Positions 17,106 through 26,921 are shown, counted from the first letter of the stretch. The stretch: 64,000 nt of DNA from Haemophilus parainfluenzae (GCF_900638025.1 NZ_LR134481.1:1938501-2002500), one strand, 5' to 3'. The notes: a model not told the origin generated them from the letters alone. Translations and numbers: made by a program.

Positions 17106-18702
17106 GTAGTTCCTTCTGCCCTTCAATAAACATAAATAAACCTAAACATAAGCCCAATAAAATCAATGCCGTCACTGCTGCCTCTTGGCTTCGATATTGC
17201 CCGATTTGTTGATAAAGCAAATGAGGCAAAGAAGTAAAATCAGGGCTACCAAATAAGGCTATCGCTGTAAAATCGCCGAGTGATAAAGTCGTTGCGAGTG
17301 CCAAGGCATATTTCAACGGGGCTTTTAGTAGCGGATATTCAATTAAACGAAAACGCTGCCAGCCTGTAATATTCAGCGATAAACAGAGTTTTTCATAATA
17401 TTGCATCGATTGATTCATTGGTGTATTAAGAATTTTGATCACAAATGGTAAAGCTGCCAAGGCGTTACAAACAGATACCACCACAAACAAATGCCCTGCT
17501 GAGAAATCAATATCTTGCAACCAAAGGAATAAGCCTACAGCTAAGACAATCGTCGGAATGGCTAAAATCATCATGCCCCCCGTTAAAATTAAGTGTGCTA
17601 ATTTTGGATGAGATAACCATTGTAGCTGACGGGAGAGTAACAATAAGAAGAATCCAAATAATACCGATAAAATCCCTGCTATCGGTGCCATGGTTAATGA
17701 ATAAGCAATCGCCTTCCATAATTGTGGATTTTGCCAATAGCCAAATAATTGGGTAGCTGACAAACCCTGGAAAATAATATTGAATAAGGGACTTAAAATA
17801 AATAAGCACACCGAGAATAAGACAAAAACATGTCCAAATTTGACCGCTCTTGAAACAGGTAAAACCCATCGATAACGTTGCGAAATCTGCGTTTCAGGTG
17901 CTTTCGCCCAATATTGTGAAAGTGAAAATAATGCAAAACAAAATGCAAATTGTACCAACGCAAAAAATGCGGCTTTGGGTAAATCAAATTCAAAGAAAAT
18001 GGCTTGGTAAATCGCGACTTCTAATGTGCTATTTTGCGGCCCGCCACCAAGCGCCAATACAATCGTAAAACTGGTGAAACACAGCATAAAAATCAGCACA
18101 AAGGCAGACACGATTTGACTTTTCAAATAAGGCCATTCAATTAAGCGGAAAAATGTGAAACCTTTGATATTTAATTGTGCCGCAAGTTGATGCTGTTCGG
18201 TCGGCACACTTTGCAAAGCCTGCAAACTCATTCTGGCAGATAAGGGAATATTAAAAAATAAATGGGCAATGAGAATACCACTTAAACCATAAATAGAGGG
18301 TTTCCACGAAATATCTAAGGTTTGCAGCAGTTGTGTTAGCCAACCGGCCGTGCCATAAATACCAATCAAACCGAAAATAGCCAGTAATGCAGGCAAGACA
18401 AATGTGAGGGAAAAAATGCGTAAAATGAGCGATTTGCCTTTGAAATCTAAATAGAAAAAAGCGCGTGCAAATAAAGTTCCAATTACGCTAGAAAGCAAGG
18501 CTGACAAGAATGCCTGCCCGACACTAAAGGCGATAACTTGATGCAAATAATCGTCTTGTAAGAAATCAGATAAGGCATAATCACTTCCAACTGAAAAAAC
18601 CGCAGAAAGTGAAAATCCATAGAGTAAAACAATGAAAAAGATGACCGCACTTCCGCCCAAATAATGGCGAGGACGAAAATGCGGATGTTGCAATAAGTAC
18701 AT
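17098..18702 (-). CDS. thiP: Thiamine ABC transporter permease ThiP
   Basis: This inner-membrane permease has duplicated transporter domains. The 534 residues form about twelve hydrophobic helices with two cytoplasmic coupling loops ([25 protein letters not shown] and [25 protein letters not shown]). The C-terminal [38 protein letters not shown] region follows E. coli ThiP. The ATG at 18702 is used, and a TTG one codon earlier is a weaker option. It starts five bases after the thiB stop. It works with ThiB in the periplasm and ThiQ in the cytoplasm. Confidence 0.95.
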   Translation of the reverse strand: MYLLQHPHFRPRHYLGGSAVIFFIVLLYGFSLSAVFSVGSDYALSDFLQDDYLHQVIAFSVGQAFLSALLSSVIGTLFARAFFYLDFKGKSLILRIFSLTFVLPALLAIFGLIGIYGTAGWLTQLLQTLDISWKPSIYGLSGILIAHLFFNIPLSARMSLQALQSVPTEQHQLAAQLNIKGFTFFRLIEWPYLKSQIVSAFVLIFMLCFTSFTIVLALGGGPQNSTLEVAIYQAIFFEFDLPKAAFFALVQFAFCFALFSLSQYWAKAPETQISQRYRWVLPVSRAVKFGHVFVLFSVCLFILSPLFNIIFQGLSATQLFGYWQNPQLWKAIAYSLTMAPIAGILSVLFGFFLLLLSRQLQWLSHPKLAHLILTGGMMILAIPTIVLAVGLFLWLQDIDFSAGHLFVVVSVCNALAALPFVIKILNTPMNQSMQYYEKLCLSLNITGWQRFRLIEYPLLKAPLKYALALATTLSLGDFTAIALFGSPDFTSLPHLLYQQIGQYRSQEAAVTALILLGLCLGLFMFIEGQKELHD

Positions 18703-18707
18703 CAATA

Positions 18708-19706
18708 CTACTTAGATAACGCTTTTTGCCATTGATTAATCCAGCCTTTAAGCTGCCCACTTGTCACCGTTGCGGTATCTAAAATACGCATTGATTTTGA
18801 GTGAGAATTAAGCGCATCAATATGACTTTCGATATTAGTCTCTACCACGGGTAACATGACATTATTTTTAGCAATATCCGCTTGGGCTTGCGGAGAAAGT
18901 AAGAATCCTAAAAATTCATCAGCACAGGCATTATTGCGGTTAGCAACTTTTGCTGCGACTTCAACTTGTAAGACGCTACCCTCTGCAAATTCCGTTGCCA
19001 TATAATTGTCTTTTTGTTCAGAAAGAATATGGTAAATCGGTGAAGTATTGACGCTTAAAACCATATCACCTTCACCTTTTAAGAAGGCCCCATAAGACTC
19101 GGTCCAACCTTTTGTGACCGTGACAGTATGTTTAGAAAGGGTTTTCCAGGCATTTGCGACATCTGCTGCTGGATAAACTGCATTCATCCAAAGTAATAAA
19201 CCACGTCCAATACTGCTCGTACGTGGATCTTGATATAACACTTTAAGATCTTGACGCTCAACTAATTCTTTTAAGCTTTTTGGAGGATTAGCCAGCTTAT
19301 TTTTGTCATAAATAAACGCATATTGCGCATAATCAAATGGTAAAAAAGTTTTATTTTCCCATTTAATCGGTAAACGTAACTGGCTTAAATCCACTTTATT
19401 TGGCTCAAAAATATTGAGTTTTTGTGCTTCTTCAATTTGATAGCTATCTAAACCAAGTACCACGTCGGCTTTAATTTTTTTACCTTCTAGACGTACACGG
19501 TTAAACAAAGTACCGTTATTGTCAAAAGCCACATAATTCAGCTTACATTGCGGAAACTGTTGTTCAAAAGCCGCTTTAACTTTTGGTCCGGCACTCCAAT
19601 CCGCACTAAATGAATCATAAGTATAAACATCTAATGTTTGAGGCGCAGCTTGTGCGAAAGTGGAAGCGGTAAAAAGTGCGGTTAAAATGGGAAGCGTTTT
19701 CTTCAT
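18708..19706 (-). CDS. thiB: Thiamine-binding periplasmic protein ThiB
   Basis: This solute-binding protein takes up thiamine and its phosphates. The 332 residues start with a signal peptide (MKKTLPILTALFTASTFAQA, cleavage before APQ). The mature protein begins TLDVYTYDSFSADWSAGPKV, the ThiB/TbpA N-terminus. The conserved GLDSYQIEEA, DPRTSSIGRGLLLWM and TKGWTESYGAFLKGEGDMVLSVNTSP follow. It is the first gene of thiBPQ. The mRNA leader carries a TPP riboswitch, so expression should fall when thiamine pyrophosphate is plentiful. Confidence 0.96.
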   Translation of the reverse strand: MKKTLPILTALFTASTFAQAAPQTLDVYTYDSFSADWSAGPKVKAAFEQQFPQCKLNYVAFDNNGTLFNRVRLEGKKIKADVVLGLDSYQIEEAQKLNIFEPNKVDLSQLRLPIKWENKTFLPFDYAQYAFIYDKNKLANPPKSLKELVERQDLKVLYQDPRTSSIGRGLLLWMNAVYPAADVANAWKTLSKHTVTVTKGWTESYGAFLKGEGDMVLSVNTSPIYHILSEQKDNYMATEFAEGSVLQVEVAAKVANRNNACADEFLGFLLSPQAQADIAKNNVMLPVVETNIESHIDALNSHSKSMRILDTATVTSGQLKGWINQWQKALSK

Positions 19707-19752
19707 TATGCGTTCTCCTTATTTTTTGCATAACGAAACAGCATAATGAGAT

Positions 19753-19833
19753 GATTAGTTTCCTACGCCAGCATTATCTGTTTCAGGTTCACGGGTGTTT
19801 CTCAGCCATTAGTATTGGCACCCCGACTAAGTG
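19753..19833 (-). promoter_or_regulatory. TPP riboswitch (THI element) upstream of thiBPQ
   Basis: Read on the minus strand, the leader contains CGGGGTGC, GGCTGAGA, ACACCCG, GAACCTGA and CAGATAATGCTGGCGTAGG in that order. These are the conserved helices and loops of the thiamine pyrophosphate aptamer. It ends about 45 bases before the thiB start codon, leaving room for sequestration of the ribosome-binding site. No clear terminator is seen, so control is probably at translation initiation. Confidence 0.95.
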
Positions 19834-19933
19834 TAATGTAGTCTAACGTAATGGAATTTTATCAACAAGTTATTTCATTTAAAAATGTTAATCCGATCAC
19901 ACTTTTATATCGGGTTTATCATTTTTTGAGCAA

Positions 19934-19961
19934 AAGAAAACCTGCTAAAAAGCAGGTTTAT
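19934..19961 (-). terminator. Intrinsic terminator of grxD
   Basis: On the minus strand AAACCTGCT, a short T-rich loop and AGCAGGTTT are followed by a T-rich run. It lies 20 bases after the grxD stop and upstream of the thiB promoter region. Confidence 0.85.
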
Positions 19962-19980
19962 CTTGGTCATCTATCGTCAA

Positions 19981-20307
19981 TTAAGCTTGATGTTTAGCCG
20001 CTACTTCGCTTAATAAAGTTTGAAGTTCGCCTGATTGATACATTTCTAAAATAATATCACAGCCACCAATTAACTCACCTTCTACCCATAATTGTGGGAA
20101 AGTTGGCCAGTTTGCATAAGCCGGTAATTCAGCACGAATATCTGGGTGTTGAAGAATATCAACATAGCCAAAAGGTACTTTGCAGTTCATTAATACTTCA
20201 GATGCACGCGCTGAGAAACCACAAGAAGGTAATTTTGGTGAACCTTTCATGTAAATTAAAATTGGGTTTTCAGCGATTTGTTTTTTGATTTTGTCTAACG
20301 TTTCCAT
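19981..20307 (-). CDS. grxD: Monothiol glutaredoxin GrxD (Grx4)
   Basis: This is a cytoplasmic CGFS-type glutaredoxin that binds a 2Fe-2S cluster with glutathione and takes part in iron-sulfur cluster delivery with BolA proteins. The 108 residues show the monothiol active site CGFS (C29) in KLPSCGFSARA, the TVP-like WPTFPQLWVEGELIGGCDII segment and the expected length. It is flanked by its own terminator and lies between the thiamine operon and the TPM-domain operon. Confidence 0.96.
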   Translation of the reverse strand: METLDKIKKQIAENPILIYMKGSPKLPSCGFSARASEVLMNCKVPFGYVDILQHPDIRAELPAYANWPTFPQLWVEGELIGGCDIILEMYQSGELQTLLSEVAAKHQA

Positions 20308-20382
20308 AATGTTCCTTGTTCAAATAAGTCTGAATAGAACGCTATTCTAGCATAAGATAGAACCTGAGTGAAAGACTTGGTC

Positions 20383-21183
20383 TTACCAACTTCCACCTGC
20401 TCCACCGCCGCCAAAGCCACCGCCACCAAAACCACCACCAGAAGAACCACCGCCACCAAAGCCTCCACCAAATCCGCCTCCGAAACCGGAACCGCCACCA
20501 CGTCGACGAGAAATCGTACTTTGACGAATAATTTTATTCAGTTGATCACGTTGATTCGGGCTAATATAGACTTCATCTTTGTGATATTGGAATTCACCAA
20601 ATAATACAATAGCAATAAACGCCAATACCATTAAGAATGGGATATACTTATCAAACGCATCTTCTTCAACTTGTGACGCATCAAACTCGCCTTTACTTGC
20701 TGCAATAATTTGGTTTAAGCCATCATTAATACCTTGTGCATATTGCCCTTGTTTAAATTGTGGCAAAATTGCCGAACGGATGACTTGCGATAAAAAAGCA
20801 TCCGGCAATACACCTTCTAAACCTTGCCCGGTTGCGATAAAAACTTTGCGATCATTTTTCGCAATCAGCATCAACACGCCATTGTTTAGATTTTTACGTC
20901 CGATCCCCCATTTATCACCTAAAGTAAAGGTATAATCAGCGATTTCATATTCACCAGTTGTAGGAACCAAAACAACCGCGATTTGTGAACTTGTTTCTTT
21001 ACTATAAGCAATCAGTTTATTTTCTAAAATTTGCTTATGTTCTGATGAAAGTGTGCTGGTGTAATCGTTTATATAATGGAAAGGATTTGGTGCAGGCGGA
21101 AATTCTGCCGCAACAACCATTTGAGCAAAAAAAATAAGGCTAAAAATAACCGCACTTTTCATAAAAGATAAAAGCTTAGCCAT
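20383..21183 (-). CDS. TPM-domain membrane protein with glycine-rich tail (YgcG family)
   Basis: The 266 residues begin with a signal peptide or anchor (VIFSLIFFAQMVVAAEFP). A TPM (TLP18.3/Psb32/MOLO-1) domain covers about 35-160 (YTSTLSSEHKQILENKLIAYSKETSSQIAVVLVP, GVLMLIAKNDRKVFIATGQG). A transmembrane helix near 186-200 (FLMVLAFIAIVLFGE) follows. A tail of GGGFGGG repeats ends in GGSW. This is the YgcG architecture, usually encoded next to lemA, as here. It overlaps the preceding TPM gene by eight bases. The function is not established; membrane stress or envelope roles are proposed for the family. Glycine-rich low complexity prevents finer inference. Confidence 0.85.
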   Translation of the reverse strand: MAKLLSFMKSAVIFSLIFFAQMVVAAEFPPAPNPFHYINDYTSTLSSEHKQILENKLIAYSKETSSQIAVVLVPTTGEYEIADYTFTLGDKWGIGRKNLNNGVLMLIAKNDRKVFIATGQGLEGVLPDAFLSQVIRSAILPQFKQGQYAQGINDGLNQIIAASKGEFDASQVEEDAFDKYIPFLMVLAFIAIVLFGEFQYHKDEVYISPNQRDQLNKIIRQSTISRRRGGGSGFGGGFGGGFGGGGSSGGGFGGGGFGGGGAGGSW

Positions 21184-21625
21184 TAATAATTACCTCATTA
21201 GATAATTCATTCACATCATCAGGTTGAACAGGGAAATGACGAGATAAAATATCACAGATACGATCAATCGCATCGACAATGCCCTGTGTATAAGCTTTTT
21301 GTTTAAACTGCTCAATCATTAAATCGCATTGTAACTGCCAATAAGCCATATCAACAAATTGATGAATGCCTTTATCACCTACGATTGCACAGAGATGATT
21401 TTTATATCCCACATAAATCAACACAGCATTTTGTGCCGCTGTTTTATGCATTTCCAATTCACCAAACACTTCTAAAGCTCGTTCCATTGCAGACAGTTGT
21501 GCTGAATCCTTGGGTACTTTGCGTTCAATATAAACACGTACTTCAGCCGAACTTAAGCTTTCGAGGCGACTAATCGCCACCTCGATTTGCTTTTTATCTA
21601 CCGGAATTCTGGAAAAGAATGGCAT
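21176..21625 (-). CDS. TPM-domain protein, cytoplasmic (YgcG/TPM family)
   Basis: The 149 residues have no signal peptide and form a single TPM-like domain: RIPVDKKQIEVAISRLESLSSAEVRVYIERKVPK, then AAQNAVLIYVGYKNHLCAIVGDKGIHQFVD. Its partner downstream carries the same domain with a signal peptide. The gene starts eight bases after lemA and overlaps the next gene, so lemA and both TPM genes form one operon. The function is unknown. The consistent association with LemA suggests a shared membrane complex, which is an inference from gene order only. Confidence 0.82.
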   Translation of the reverse strand: MPFFSRIPVDKKQIEVAISRLESLSSAEVRVYIERKVPKDSAQLSAMERALEVFGELEMHKTAAQNAVLIYVGYKNHLCAIVGDKGIHQFVDMAYWQLQCDLMIEQFKQKAYTQGIVDAIDRICDILSRHFPVQPDDVNELSNEVIING

Positions 21626-21633
21626 AATAAACC

Positions 21634-22215
21634 TTAGTTAAAGTTTACAGTTGGTGCATTTTCTGAGCCAGCAGCTGATTTAAAATAAGGTTTTGCTTTA
21701 AAGCCAAAAATCATTGCTGCTAATTTTGTTGGGAATTGACGTACTTTTTCATTATAAATACGCGCGGCTTCATTGAATTTATTACGAGCGACATTGATAC
21801 GGTTTTCTGTCCCTTCAAGTTGAGATTGTAAATTCATAAAGCCTTCATGAGCTTTTAATTGGGGGTATTGTTCTACCGAAACAAGTAAACGAGATAATGC
21901 TGAACCCACTTGATTTTGGTTTTGTTGGAATTCGTTTAATTGTTCTTCCGTTAAATTAGACGGGTCAATTTTAGTTTGTGTCGCTTTCGCACGAGCTTCA
22001 ATCACATTGGTTAATGTTTGTTGTTCAAAATTAGCCTGACCTTTTACCGTATTCACTAAATTTGGAATTAAATCAGCACGACGTTGATAAGATGATTCAA
22101 CATTTGCCCAAACAGAATCAATTTCAGTTTCTGCTTTAACTAAACCATTGTAGCTTGACATTAAGCCTACCCCTGCAGCAACCGCAATAATAATCAAGAT
22201 AATCCACTTTTTCAT
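21634..22215 (-). CDS. lemA: LemA family protein
   Basis: The 193 residues have an N-terminal transmembrane segment (WIILIIIAVAAGVGLMSSYNGLV). The LemA four-helix domain follows: ETEIDSVWANVESSYQRRADLIPNLVNTVKG, and INVARNKFNEAARIYNEKVRQFP near the end. In the family the N-terminus is outside and the coiled helices face the periplasm. The biochemical role is unknown. It is the first gene of the three-gene operon with two TPM-domain proteins. A terminator of the upstream ompA gene separates it from ompA. Confidence 0.93.
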   Translation of the reverse strand: MKKWIILIIIAVAAGVGLMSSYNGLVKAETEIDSVWANVESSYQRRADLIPNLVNTVKGQANFEQQTLTNVIEARAKATQTKIDPSNLTEEQLNEFQQNQNQVGSALSRLLVSVEQYPQLKAHEGFMNLQSQLEGTENRINVARNKFNEAARIYNEKVRQFPTKLAAMIFGFKAKPYFKSAAGSENAPTVNFN

Positions 22216-22251
22216 TCAAAAATTCCTTCAATTTATAGGTTTAATTTATAT

Positions 22252-22283
22252 AAGAAAAGACCTAAACCGAAGTTTAGGTCTTC
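22252..22283 (-). terminator. Intrinsic terminator of ompA
   Basis: AGACCTAAACTTCGGTTTAGGTCT on the minus strand is a strong stem with a CTTCGG-type loop, followed by TTTTCTT. It lies about 35 bases after the ompA stop, upstream of lemA. Confidence 0.88.
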
Positions 22284-22317
22284 TAATGTTAATCCGTTAA
22301 TGGATAACTAAATAAAA

Positions 22318-23409
22318 TTATTTAGTACCGTTAACTGCGATTTCAACACGACGGTCTGGTGCTAAACAAGCGATAAGTGCTTTACGACCTTTAACCGCAT
22401 CACAAGTTGCACCTGTAACTGGGTTAGCTTTACCATAACCAGTTGCTGAGATGTCTTGTGCTGGAAGACCACGAGCTACTAAGTAGTTAGCAACAGAGTC
22501 TGCACGTTTTTGAGAAAGTTTCAAGTTAAATTGTTCAGAACCGATACGGTCAGTATAACCTGCAACAGCTACTTTAGCACTTTTAACTTGTGCGATTTCA
22601 CCGTAGATACCTTCTAATACAGCTTGTGCTTGAGGTTTTAAGTTAGCTTTACCGAATGCGAAAGTCACATCATTGTTTAAGCTGAAAGTTTTGCTTACCA
22701 CTTCAGGCGCAACAACTGGTGCAGCACCTTGACCGAAACGGTAAGATACGCCAGCGTTGATAGAACCGATCCATGGGTTGTAGTCAGCTGCTTGACCTTG
22801 AACACCTTCCTCATAGTTACGTAATTTACCTACGCGAGCTAACCATTGATATTCAAGACGTAATGCTAACTCTGGTAATGAAGGTAATGCATATTCAACA
22901 CCCGCAGCAAATAACGGAGAAACACGTAAGCTGTGCTCTTTGAAAGATTTAGCACCATTAGCTTCATATTCTTTATAGTCAGAACGAACTAATGCTGCAG
23001 CTGCACGACCATACACATCTAAACCGTCTAAAGCTGATACTAAACCACCAACGTTATAGCTACCTTTTAAACCTAAGTGAGCACCGTGGTTGGTGTGCTT
23101 GAATGAGGTTTCACCTGCATCACGGAATTTAACACGACCGAAATCATCGTAACCAACTTCTGCTGCTAAACCGAAGTTATCATGATTTAAAATTTGGTAA
23201 CCACCGAATACACCGTAAGTTAAAGTGTTACGAAGATAACCTTGACCAAAGTTTAATGCTTTGCCAGCTGAATTAGCTTTGATACCATCGTGGAAAGATG
23301 CTTGACCCGCTTTAGCACCTACATAGAAAGTATTTTCTTGAGGAGCTGCTTGAGCTACTGAGGCTGCTGCTAAACCAGCAACGACTAATGCGATTGCAGT
23401 TTTTTTCAT
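22318..23409 (-). CDS. ompA: Outer membrane protein OmpA (P5 family)
   Basis: This abundant eight-stranded outer-membrane barrel anchors to peptidoglycan. In Haemophilus it is known as P5 and takes part in adhesion. The 363 residues start with a signal peptide (MKKTAIALVVAGLAAASVAQA). A barrel domain covers roughly 22-210, with loop residues at HTNHGAH and YEEGVQG. The C-terminal OmpA peptidoglycan-binding domain has VAVAGYTDRIGSEQFNLKLS and KRADSVANYL. Two cysteines (CDAVKGRKALIAC) form the usual disulfide. It has its own terminator and a long leader region upstream. Confidence 0.97.
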   Translation of the reverse strand: MKKTAIALVVAGLAAASVAQAAPQENTFYVGAKAGQASFHDGIKANSAGKALNFGQGYLRNTLTYGVFGGYQILNHDNFGLAAEVGYDDFGRVKFRDAGETSFKHTNHGAHLGLKGSYNVGGLVSALDGLDVYGRAAAALVRSDYKEYEANGAKSFKEHSLRVSPLFAAGVEYALPSLPELALRLEYQWLARVGKLRNYEEGVQGQAADYNPWIGSINAGVSYRFGQGAAPVVAPEVVSKTFSLNNDVTFAFGKANLKPQAQAVLEGIYGEIAQVKSAKVAVAGYTDRIGSEQFNLKLSQKRADSVANYLVARGLPAQDISATGYGKANPVTGATCDAVKGRKALIACLAPDRRVEIAVNGTK

Positions 23410-23811
23410 TTTGATGTCCTCTATTTAGTCATCGTTATTAATAACAAAAGTTTCCTTGTTTATTGTGAACTTTACGAAAAAGAAACACTCTAAACATTTG
23501 CTTAACTAGGGTTTTGAATTTGCCCTAACTTATCCTTTTGACAAATTCAATTCCTTTGCCATAGCCAAAGGAACGTTCAAAAGTAAGTCTATTATCCTAT
23601 AAAAACATTAAAGATCAAACTTTTTTTGCCTTTCTGGTTATTTTATGAACAGATAGTTAATAAAATGAACATCTATTCACAAAAAAACAGGATGATTCGT
23701 AACCCATTTCCAATTTTAACAAAAAACAGCTATTAAAATCGACTTTTTTTTGAGCTTCATATATCATCAAATTTACTTTCTTCTCTATTATATATGTAGG
23801 TGAGTAATTTT
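23410..23811. other. 402-base intergenic region between ompA and ydiJ
   Basis: This region carries the divergent promoters of ompA and ydiJ and no protein gene that I can support. It is very AT-rich. A small hairpin (TTCCTTTG paired with CAAAGGAA) lies at 23551-23573 and would fall in the ompA mRNA leader or promoter. GAGGAC before the ompA ATG and TAGGTGAG before the ydiJ ATG are ribosome-binding sites. I could not assign -35/-10 hexamers with confidence. Confidence 0.6.
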
Positions 23812-26800
23812 ATGTTGCCCCGTCTTTCTAATGTACCTCAACTTAATAATGTGGTAAGTGATTATCTTAACGAACTTCAAAAACAGCATTTTGAAGGTGA
23901 TATTGCCTCAAATTATGCTGACCGCTTAAGTCTTGCGACAGATAACAGCGTCTATCAACGACTTCCACAGGCTATTTTGTTCCCTAAATCTGTTGCTGAT
24001 ATAGTACGCATCACCAAATTAGCCAATAAAGAGAAATACCTTCACTTAACCTTTACACCTCGGGGTGGCGGCACGGGCACAAATGGGCAATCTATTAATA
24101 ATAATATTATTGTGGATCTCTCTCGCCACATGACAGGCATTTTGGAGCTTAATATAGAAGAACGTTGGGTTCGCGTTCAAGCAGGTGTAGTAAAAGACCA
24201 ACTAAACCAATTTTTAAAACCTCACGGTTTATTCTTTGCGCCAGAACTCTCCACCAGTAATCGAGCAACCCTCGGTGGTATGATTAATACCGATGCTTCC
24301 GGTCAAGGTTCATTACAATACGGTAAAACCTCTGATCACGTTTTAGCATTACGTTCTGTTTTGATGAATGGTGAAATATTAGATACAAGTGCGGTCAAAT
24401 CCGACGATGTTTTAGAAAACTATCCACTAGCAGAAAATGGAAAAACACTACATCAAACGATTTTCCAACGTTGTAAAGAAAAGCGCGCCTCAATCATTCA
24501 AGATTTACCACAACTCAATCGCTTTCTCACTGGTTACGATCTTAAGAATGTCTTTAATAACGATGAAAGTGAATTTAATCTCACCCGAATTTTAACAGGA
24601 TCAGAAGGTTCACTTGCGTTTATCTGCGAAGCTAAACTCAATTTATTGCCGATTCCGAAATATCGTACCTTAATTAATGTGAAATACAGCTCATTTGATG
24701 CAGCACTTCGCAATGCGCCTTTTATGGTGAAAGCCAATGCCCTTTCAGTTGAAACTGTCGATTCCAAAGTGCTGAACCTTGCTAAGCAAGATATTATTTG
24801 GCATTCAGTGAAAGAACTTTTAACAGAAGAAGAACAAAATCCAATTCTTGGTTTAAACATTGTTGAATATGCGGGCAACAATCAAGCTAAAATAGACAGC
24901 CAAGTGACCGCACTTTGTCAGCAATTAGATGAAAAAATTGCACAAGGCAAAGATCATATTATCGGCTATCAACTTTGTTCTGACTTGCCTTCTATTGAAC
25001 GTATTTACGCCATGCGTAAAAAAGCGGTGGGGCTATTAGGTAATGCGAAAGGTGCTGCCAAACCGATTCCTTTTGTGGAAGATACCTGTGTGCCACCAGA
25101 ACATCTTGCGGATTACATTGCAGAATTTAGAGCCTTATTAGATAGTCATAATCTGCAATATGGGATGTTTGGCCATGTTGATGCTGGCGTATTGCACGTT
25201 CGCCCGGCTTTGGACTTATGCGATAAAGACCAAGTAAAACTCTTTAAACTAATTTCAGATGAAGTAGCTGAACTCACGGTGAAATACGGCGGTTTGCTAT
25301 GGGGGGAGCACGGTAAAGGTGTACGTTCTCATTATGGCGAGAAATTCTTTACACCTGAACTTTGGCAAGAATTACGTTATATAAAATTTTTATTTGACCC
25401 AAACAATCGTCTGAATCCAGGTAAAATCTGTACGCCACTTAATAGCGATGCGGAACTCTACTCCATTCTCTCGCCAATGCGTGCTGACAATGATCGCCAA
25501 ATCCCGATTCAGATGCGAGACGAATTCAAAGGCGCGATGAACTGTAACGGCAATGGACTTTGCTTTAACTTTGATGAGCACAGCATTATGTGTCCTTCCA
25601 TGAAAGTGAGTAAAAATCGCGTGTTCTCGCCAAAAGGGCGAGCCGCTATGGTACGTGAATGGTTGCGATTAATGGCCAATGAAAACGTATCGCCTGATCA
25701 ATTAGATTTTCATAAAACACAAGTCAAACTGACCGCACTTGTGGAACGTTTCCGCAATAGCGTACAGAAATGGCGTGGTGAATATGACTTCTCACATGAA
25801 GTGAAAGCGGCAATGGATACTTGTCTGGCTTGTAAAGCCTGTGCAAGCCAATGCCCGATTAAAATTGACGTACCAAGTTTCCGTGCGAAATTTTTCCATT
25901 TCTACCACAGTCGTTATTTGCGCCCAGCCAAAGATCATCTTGTGGCGAATTTAGAAGTTGCTGCACCTTATATGGCGAAACAACCGGCATTATTCAATTA
26001 CTTCACCAAGCTGAAAATCACACAAAGCTTGGTTGAAAAAATGCTTGGCATGACTGATTTGCCTCTCCTTTCAGAGCCAAACCTTCAACAACAATTAGTG
26101 GAAATTAGTTATCAAGGCAAAAAATTAGAAGAATTGGAAAGTCTCAGTGCCACAGAAAAAGCGAATATGCTATTTATTGTACAAGATCCCTATACCTCTT
26201 ATTACGATGCTAAAGTGGTGCGAGATTTCGTCGCTCTCACACAAAAATTAGAATTCTCACCAATCCTTCTGCCTTTTAAACCCAATGGCAAAGCCATGCA
26301 TATTAAAGGTTTTTTAGCTCGCTTTAGTAAAACCGCGAAAACACAAGCGGAATTTTTAAATCGCGTCGCTAAATTAAATGTGCCTTTGGTCGGCGTAGAT
26401 CCAGCTATTGTGCTTTCTTATCGTAATGAATATAAAGAAGCATTAGGTAATTCTCGCGGTGATTTCCATGTACTCACGGCACATGAATGGCTGACCAATC
26501 AATTAGACAGTAACACATTACAAAGTGCGGTGAAAAATATCGCGAAATCTGACCGCACTTTTGAGTGGCATTTATTCCCTCATTGCACAGAATCCACCTT
26601 TATGCCAAACAGCCCAAAAGAATGGCAGCATATTTTTGCGCAATTTGGACAAACCTTGAATGTTGAAAAAGTCGGCTGCTGTGGCATGGCGGGTGTATTT
26701 GGTCATGAGGTTCAAAATCAAACCATGTCAAAAGACATTTATGACGTATCATGGGGCAAAAAATTACAAGGTAAAGATCCTAATCATTGTCTCGCAACCG

Positions 26801-26889
26801 GCTATTCCTGCCGTAGCCAAGTGAAGCGATATGAAAAAGCCATCTTGAAACACCCAGTTCAAGCATTGCTTGAAGTATTGAATCACTAG
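23812..26889 (+). CDS. ydiJ: FAD-linked oxidase / Fe-S oxidoreductase YdiJ (D-2-hydroxyglutarate dehydrogenase type)
   Basis: This large flavoprotein-iron-sulfur fusion belongs to the YdiJ family, members of which oxidise D-2-hydroxyglutarate. From the ATG at 23812 it has 1025 residues. An in-frame GTG at 23800 lies inside the ribosome-binding site TAGGTGAG and is rejected. The FAD-binding domain shows PRGGGTGTNGQS and ATLGGMINTDASGQGS. The oxidase C domain follows (FGHVDAGVLHVRPALD, GLLWGEHGKGVRS). Two ferredoxin-like cysteine sets stand at CNGNGLCFNFDEHSIMCPS and CLACKACASQCP. A C-terminal CCG-type domain holds VGCCGMAGVFGHE. Electrons probably go to the quinone pool. An inverted pair of uptake signals lies inside the gene at 26523-26560. 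Confidence 0.92.
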   Translation: MLPRLSNVPQLNNVVSDYLNELQKQHFEGDIASNYADRLSLATDNSVYQRLPQAILFPKSVADIVRITKLANKEKYLHLTFTPRGGGTGTNGQSINNNIIVDLSRHMTGILELNIEERWVRVQAGVVKDQLNQFLKPHGLFFAPELSTSNRATLGGMINTDASGQGSLQYGKTSDHVLALRSVLMNGEILDTSAVKSDDVLENYPLAENGKTLHQTIFQRCKEKRASIIQDLPQLNRFLTGYDLKNVFNNDESEFNLTRILTGSEGSLAFICEAKLNLLPIPKYRTLINVKYSSFDAALRNAPFMVKANALSVETVDSKVLNLAKQDIIWHSVKELLTEEEQNPILGLNIVEYAGNNQAKIDSQVTALCQQLDEKIAQGKDHIIGYQLCSDLPSIERIYAMRKKAVGLLGNAKGAAKPIPFVEDTCVPPEHLADYIAEFRALLDSHNLQYGMFGHVDAGVLHVRPALDLCDKDQVKLFKLISDEVAELTVKYGGLLWGEHGKGVRSHYGEKFFTPELWQELRYIKFLFDPNNRLNPGKICTPLNSDAELYSILSPMRADNDRQIPIQMRDEFKGAMNCNGNGLCFNFDEHSIMCPSMKVSKNRVFSPKGRAAMVREWLRLMANENVSPDQLDFHKTQVKLTALVERFRNSVQKWRGEYDFSHEVKAAMDTCLACKACASQCPIKIDVPSFRAKFFHFYHSRYLRPAKDHLVANLEVAAPYMAKQPALFNYFTKLKITQSLVEKMLGMTDLPLLSEPNLQQQLVEISYQGKKLEELESLSATEKANMLFIVQDPYTSYYDAKVVRDFVALTQKLEFSPILLPFKPNGKAMHIKGFLARFSKTAKTQAEFLNRVAKLNVPLVGVDPAIVLSYRNEYKEALGNSRGDFHVLTAHEWLTNQLDSNTLQSAVKNIAKSDRTFEWHLFPHCTESTFMPNSPKEWQHIFAQFGQTLNVEKVGCCGMAGVFGHEVQNQTMSKDIYDVSWGKKLQGKDPNHCLATGYSCRSQVKRYEKAILKHPVQALLEVLNH

Positions 26890-26921
26890 AATATATTTTC
26901 CACCTACAACATCGTAGAAAA

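Noticed and set aside
20295..20604. Open frames antisense or out of frame at the glycine-rich end of the YgcG-like gene
   Set aside because: They read the GGx repeats as Thr/Ala or Val/Leu low complexity and have no own signals.
23800..23811. GTG at 23800 as the ydiJ start
   Set aside because: It lies within the ribosome-binding site for the ATG at 23812, which has proper spacing.
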